Shown here: in pieces, positions 62,345 through 64,000 of the stretch
Layout: each line of letters opens with the position of its first letter
Position numbering within the stretch: the first letter of the stretch is position 1
Source: CALINF01 sp039980455
Lineage (GTDB): Bacteria > Pseudomonadota > Gammaproteobacteria > Pseudomonadales > Halieaceae
Reading direction: 5' to 3'
DNA length: 64,000 bases
Assembly: GCA_039980455.1 (NCBI GenBank)
Contig: JBDXCG010000004.1
Coordinates: 992,001 to 1,056,000, forward strand
Translations under genes and position numbers: made by a program
The notes under the pieces: generated by a model
Databases searched by the model: none
What the model was told of the DNA's origin: nothing
Seen by the model: the letters and a program-made list of their open reading frames with translations, nothing else

Positions 62345-63772
62345 TTACGCAAATACACCATGAATAAACCATTGGCGTATCCGCCGGTCGCGAAACACCC
62401 AGTAATACTGACCACTGCCGTTCTGGGCAATGTAGTAGTCACGACTAACCGGCTCACTCCACCAGTTGTCCTCTATTCTTTCTGGCCCGTACACCAACGT
62501 TAACTTGCCATTCCAGTACAGTCTTGGCCCGTTCTGTTGCACAGGTTCTGGTCTGGGCATCAGCCAGAACGGACGTTGTCCGCATTCCTGACTGCCGCTG
62601 TCGTTCTGGCCCGGGTTTTCAGGACTGAGGTGAACGGCGTATTCAGGAAGGTGCTCGTCGCGACATCCCAGTTTGGCAATTGCCTGTAGTCCGAGTCGGC
62701 TGCGCAGTCGATCAAGTAAGCTGCCCAGTGGCTCTCGCTGATTGTTGGGGCTGAATAGATCGGCACTCTCAAGCTCTCCTGCGCGTAGGTGTTCACAGCA
62801 CAATATGATGCCTTCAACCCCTACGCCCACCGGGTTCTGTTCCAGGCGGATACGAGTAAGGCTATGCCAGTTGCGCCAGTCACTGTGACTGGTCGTGCTG
62901 CGCACGCTCATGTTGTGCGCGGAGCGATCGACACCAATAAATTGCCAGTTGATGTCACTGGTTTGCAACTGGGTATTACGCAGGAAATGACACAGGGACT
63001 GCAGCAAGAGTTCGATGGCAGGCTGCATTTCCTCGTTAGCTTTGACCTCATAGCCAAACCAGTAAGCATCACTGAACTCTGCTGGAGGCTGGAAGTTGGT
63101 CTGCAGATCTTCTTGCTGCCCCAGTGCTTGCTGCAAAAAGTGGGTAAAGTCTTTACCGCAGCGTCGACCCAATGCGCTATTTGGAAGAGACAGGATGTCC
63201 CGAAAATGATGTAGCCCTGCCCGGCGTAGTGAGTCAACTTGCTTGGTAAAGGTGTCGAGCAGAGTCAGTGGAAGGGGAGCAAGACGTTCTTCAAGTGGTT
63301 GCTCAAATGCCAGCGCCGTACTGCTGTCGGCGAAGGAGAGTAACCAGGCGGCCTTGGGTGTGGCGGCCAGACCGTACTGTGCGCTGACATTACGGCTGCT
63401 TATGCCAGCTCTTACCTCAGCTAGCAGTGCCTCCAGCCCTTTGAAAAGACTGATACAGCCGCCGATCTCCAGTTGCAGACAATTTTCCCGGTAGTCGTGC
63501 AGCGTGGGGGTAATACTGTAAGCCCAGCAGCAGAGCTGATGCATATAACGCTGCTCGCTGTCGATGTCGCGCTCCAGTAACTTAACTGGCTCTGCTCCTG
63601 CCAGCGCACGCACGGTTGCGGTGCCCATATCCGGGCATATGCCTAAAGTGCTGGCATTGTCGTTGGCGCAAATCACACGCTGGCGGGCTAGCACAGCAAT
63701 AGGTTGATCCTCGCTATGGGACAGGGCTTCGAGTGCAAGCCGCTCAAAACGCAGGCATAGCCAAAGGCTCAC
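62345..63772 (-). CDS. imuB: ImuB, Y-family polymerase-like SOS mutasome subunit
   Basis: ImuB is a catalytically inactive Y-family homologue that connects DnaE2 with the beta clamp. The 475-residue protein starts SLWLCLRFERLALEAL, has the little-finger and palm remnants (LEIGGCISLFKG in place of acidic catalytic motifs) and a C-terminal family region rich in Trp/Tyr (YYIAQNGSGQYYWVFRDRR). The start is GTG 63772. ImuB and DnaE2 are on the same strand but separated by seven other genes; no imuA is seen between the SOS box and this gene. It ends 4 bp from the lipocalin stop. Confidence 0.9.
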   Translation of the reverse strand: MSLWLCLRFERLALEALSHSEDQPIAVLARQRVICANDNASTLGICPDMGTATVRALAGAEPVKLLERDIDSEQRYMHQLCCWAYSITPTLHDYRENCLQLEIGGCISLFKGLEALLAEVRAGISSRNVSAQYGLAATPKAAWLLSFADSSTALAFEQPLEERLAPLPLTLLDTFTKQVDSLRRAGLHHFRDILSLPNSALGRRCGKDFTHFLQQALGQQEDLQTNFQPPAEFSDAYWFGYEVKANEEMQPAIELLLQSLCHFLRNTQLQTSDINWQFIGVDRSAHNMSVRSTTSHSDWRNWHSLTRIRLEQNPVGVGVEGIILCCEHLRAGELESADLFSPNNQREPLGSLLDRLRSRLGLQAIAKLGCRDEHLPEYAVHLSPENPGQNDSGSQECGQRPFWLMPRPEPVQQNGPRLYWNGKLTLVYGPERIEDNWWSEPVSRDYYIAQNGSGQYYWVFRDRRIRQWFIHGVFA

Positions 63773-63840
63773 CGCAGGCGCCTGTGCCAGCAGGGCCTGC
63801 CGGGAGAATTCCCGGGGGGCAGGAGGGGCAGTTTATAGTC

Positions 63841-63870
63841 ATTAATACTGTACATATATACAGTATTAAT
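63841..63870 (-). promoter_or_regulatory. LexA box upstream of imuB
   Basis: CTGT-ACATATAT-ACAG (63848-63863) is flanked by symmetric ATTAATA arms, which makes a 30-bp near-perfect palindrome. On the minus strand a -35-like TTGGAC lies just upstream and TATATG, 17 bp further, overlaps the box. The spacing supports SOS control of imuB. Confidence 0.9.
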
Positions 63871-64000
63871 GAGAAGTCCAAAAGTGTCCATCGCCTGCAC
63901 AGCGAAAGTGGAAATTTTTGCGCAATTACGGCACTATGCGCGCCATTTTTGACGGCCCAAAGGCTGTCAAAGCCGTAATTACACCCAACTGCAGGTCTAT
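63871..64000. other. Right-edge region with nested inverted repeats
   Basis: No gene is supported here. AATTACGGC (63924-63932) and GCCGTAATT (63972-63980) are perfect 9-bp inverted arms. Directly inside the right arm lies a second hairpin, TTTGACGGC (63948-63956) and GCTGTCAAA (63963-63971), with a 6-nt loop and one mismatch. The rest is cut by the window edge. Confidence 0.5.

Overview
The window reads as chromosome of a marine-type gammaproteobacterium. Lineage is inferred from gene order and protein character: a Cellvibrionales/Halieaceae (OM60/NOR5-like) relative of the pseudomonads is my best guess. The backbone follows two blocks known from Pseudomonas. Block one is carB-greA / yhbY-rlmE / ftsH-folP-glmM-tpiA-secG-tRNA-Leu / tRNA-fMet-rimP-nusA-infB-rbfA-truB-rpsO-pnp, then acs / panC-panB-(dNK)-folK-pcnB-cbrB-cbrA-gluQRS-dksA. 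Block two is argG / pyrC-rnt. carB is cut by the left edge; every other gene called here is complete.

Layout. 1-10.3 kb: end of carB, greA, rRNA maturation (yhbY, rlmE), ftsH, folate and cell-wall precursor genes, tpiA, secG and tRNA-Leu(GAG). 10.3-12.7 kb: three genes (a ferric-reductase-like membrane protein, a VOC protein and an FAH-family hydrolase) placed between the tRNA-Leu and tRNA-fMet genes that are neighbours in E. coli. 12.7-21.7 kb: the tRNA-fMet/nusA/infB/rpsO/pnp transcription-translation operon. 21.7-35 kb (minus strand): acs, pantothenate and folate genes, pcnB, the CbrXAB carbon-balance two-component system, gluQRS and dksA. 35-47 kb: sfsA, a Rieske protein, an M15 peptidase, pyrophosphatase, PPi-dependent phosphofructokinase, mpl, an RND/MMPL exporter with YkgJ and LON-domain partners, rnt, pyrC and argG. 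47-64 kb: a more accessory stretch with DUF3604, a flavin monooxygenase, a Tat-exported SDR, rlmA, a peroxiredoxin, SOS-regulated dnaE2 and imuB at separate sites, a sulfatase, and a four-gene run ending in a lipocalin.

The most notable feature is the cbrB-pcnB gap (28249-28659). On the minus strand it carries a -24/-12 (sigma-54) promoter with exact GG-N10-GC spacing. Upstream lies a cluster of GTAAC/GTTAC half-sites. Downstream lie two repeated modules, each with two A-rich (AAN)n 'CA motifs' and one GGGGAA/TTCCCC hairpin. This is the position, orientation and logic of Pseudomonas CrcZ, the CbrAB-activated RNA that sequesters Hfq/Crc, but with an unusual duplicated architecture. A 58-residue two-helix protein (cbrX-like) overlaps the cbrA start. 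Together these genes would form a complete carbon-catabolite-repression relief module (CbrX-CbrA-CbrB-CrcZ-like RNA).
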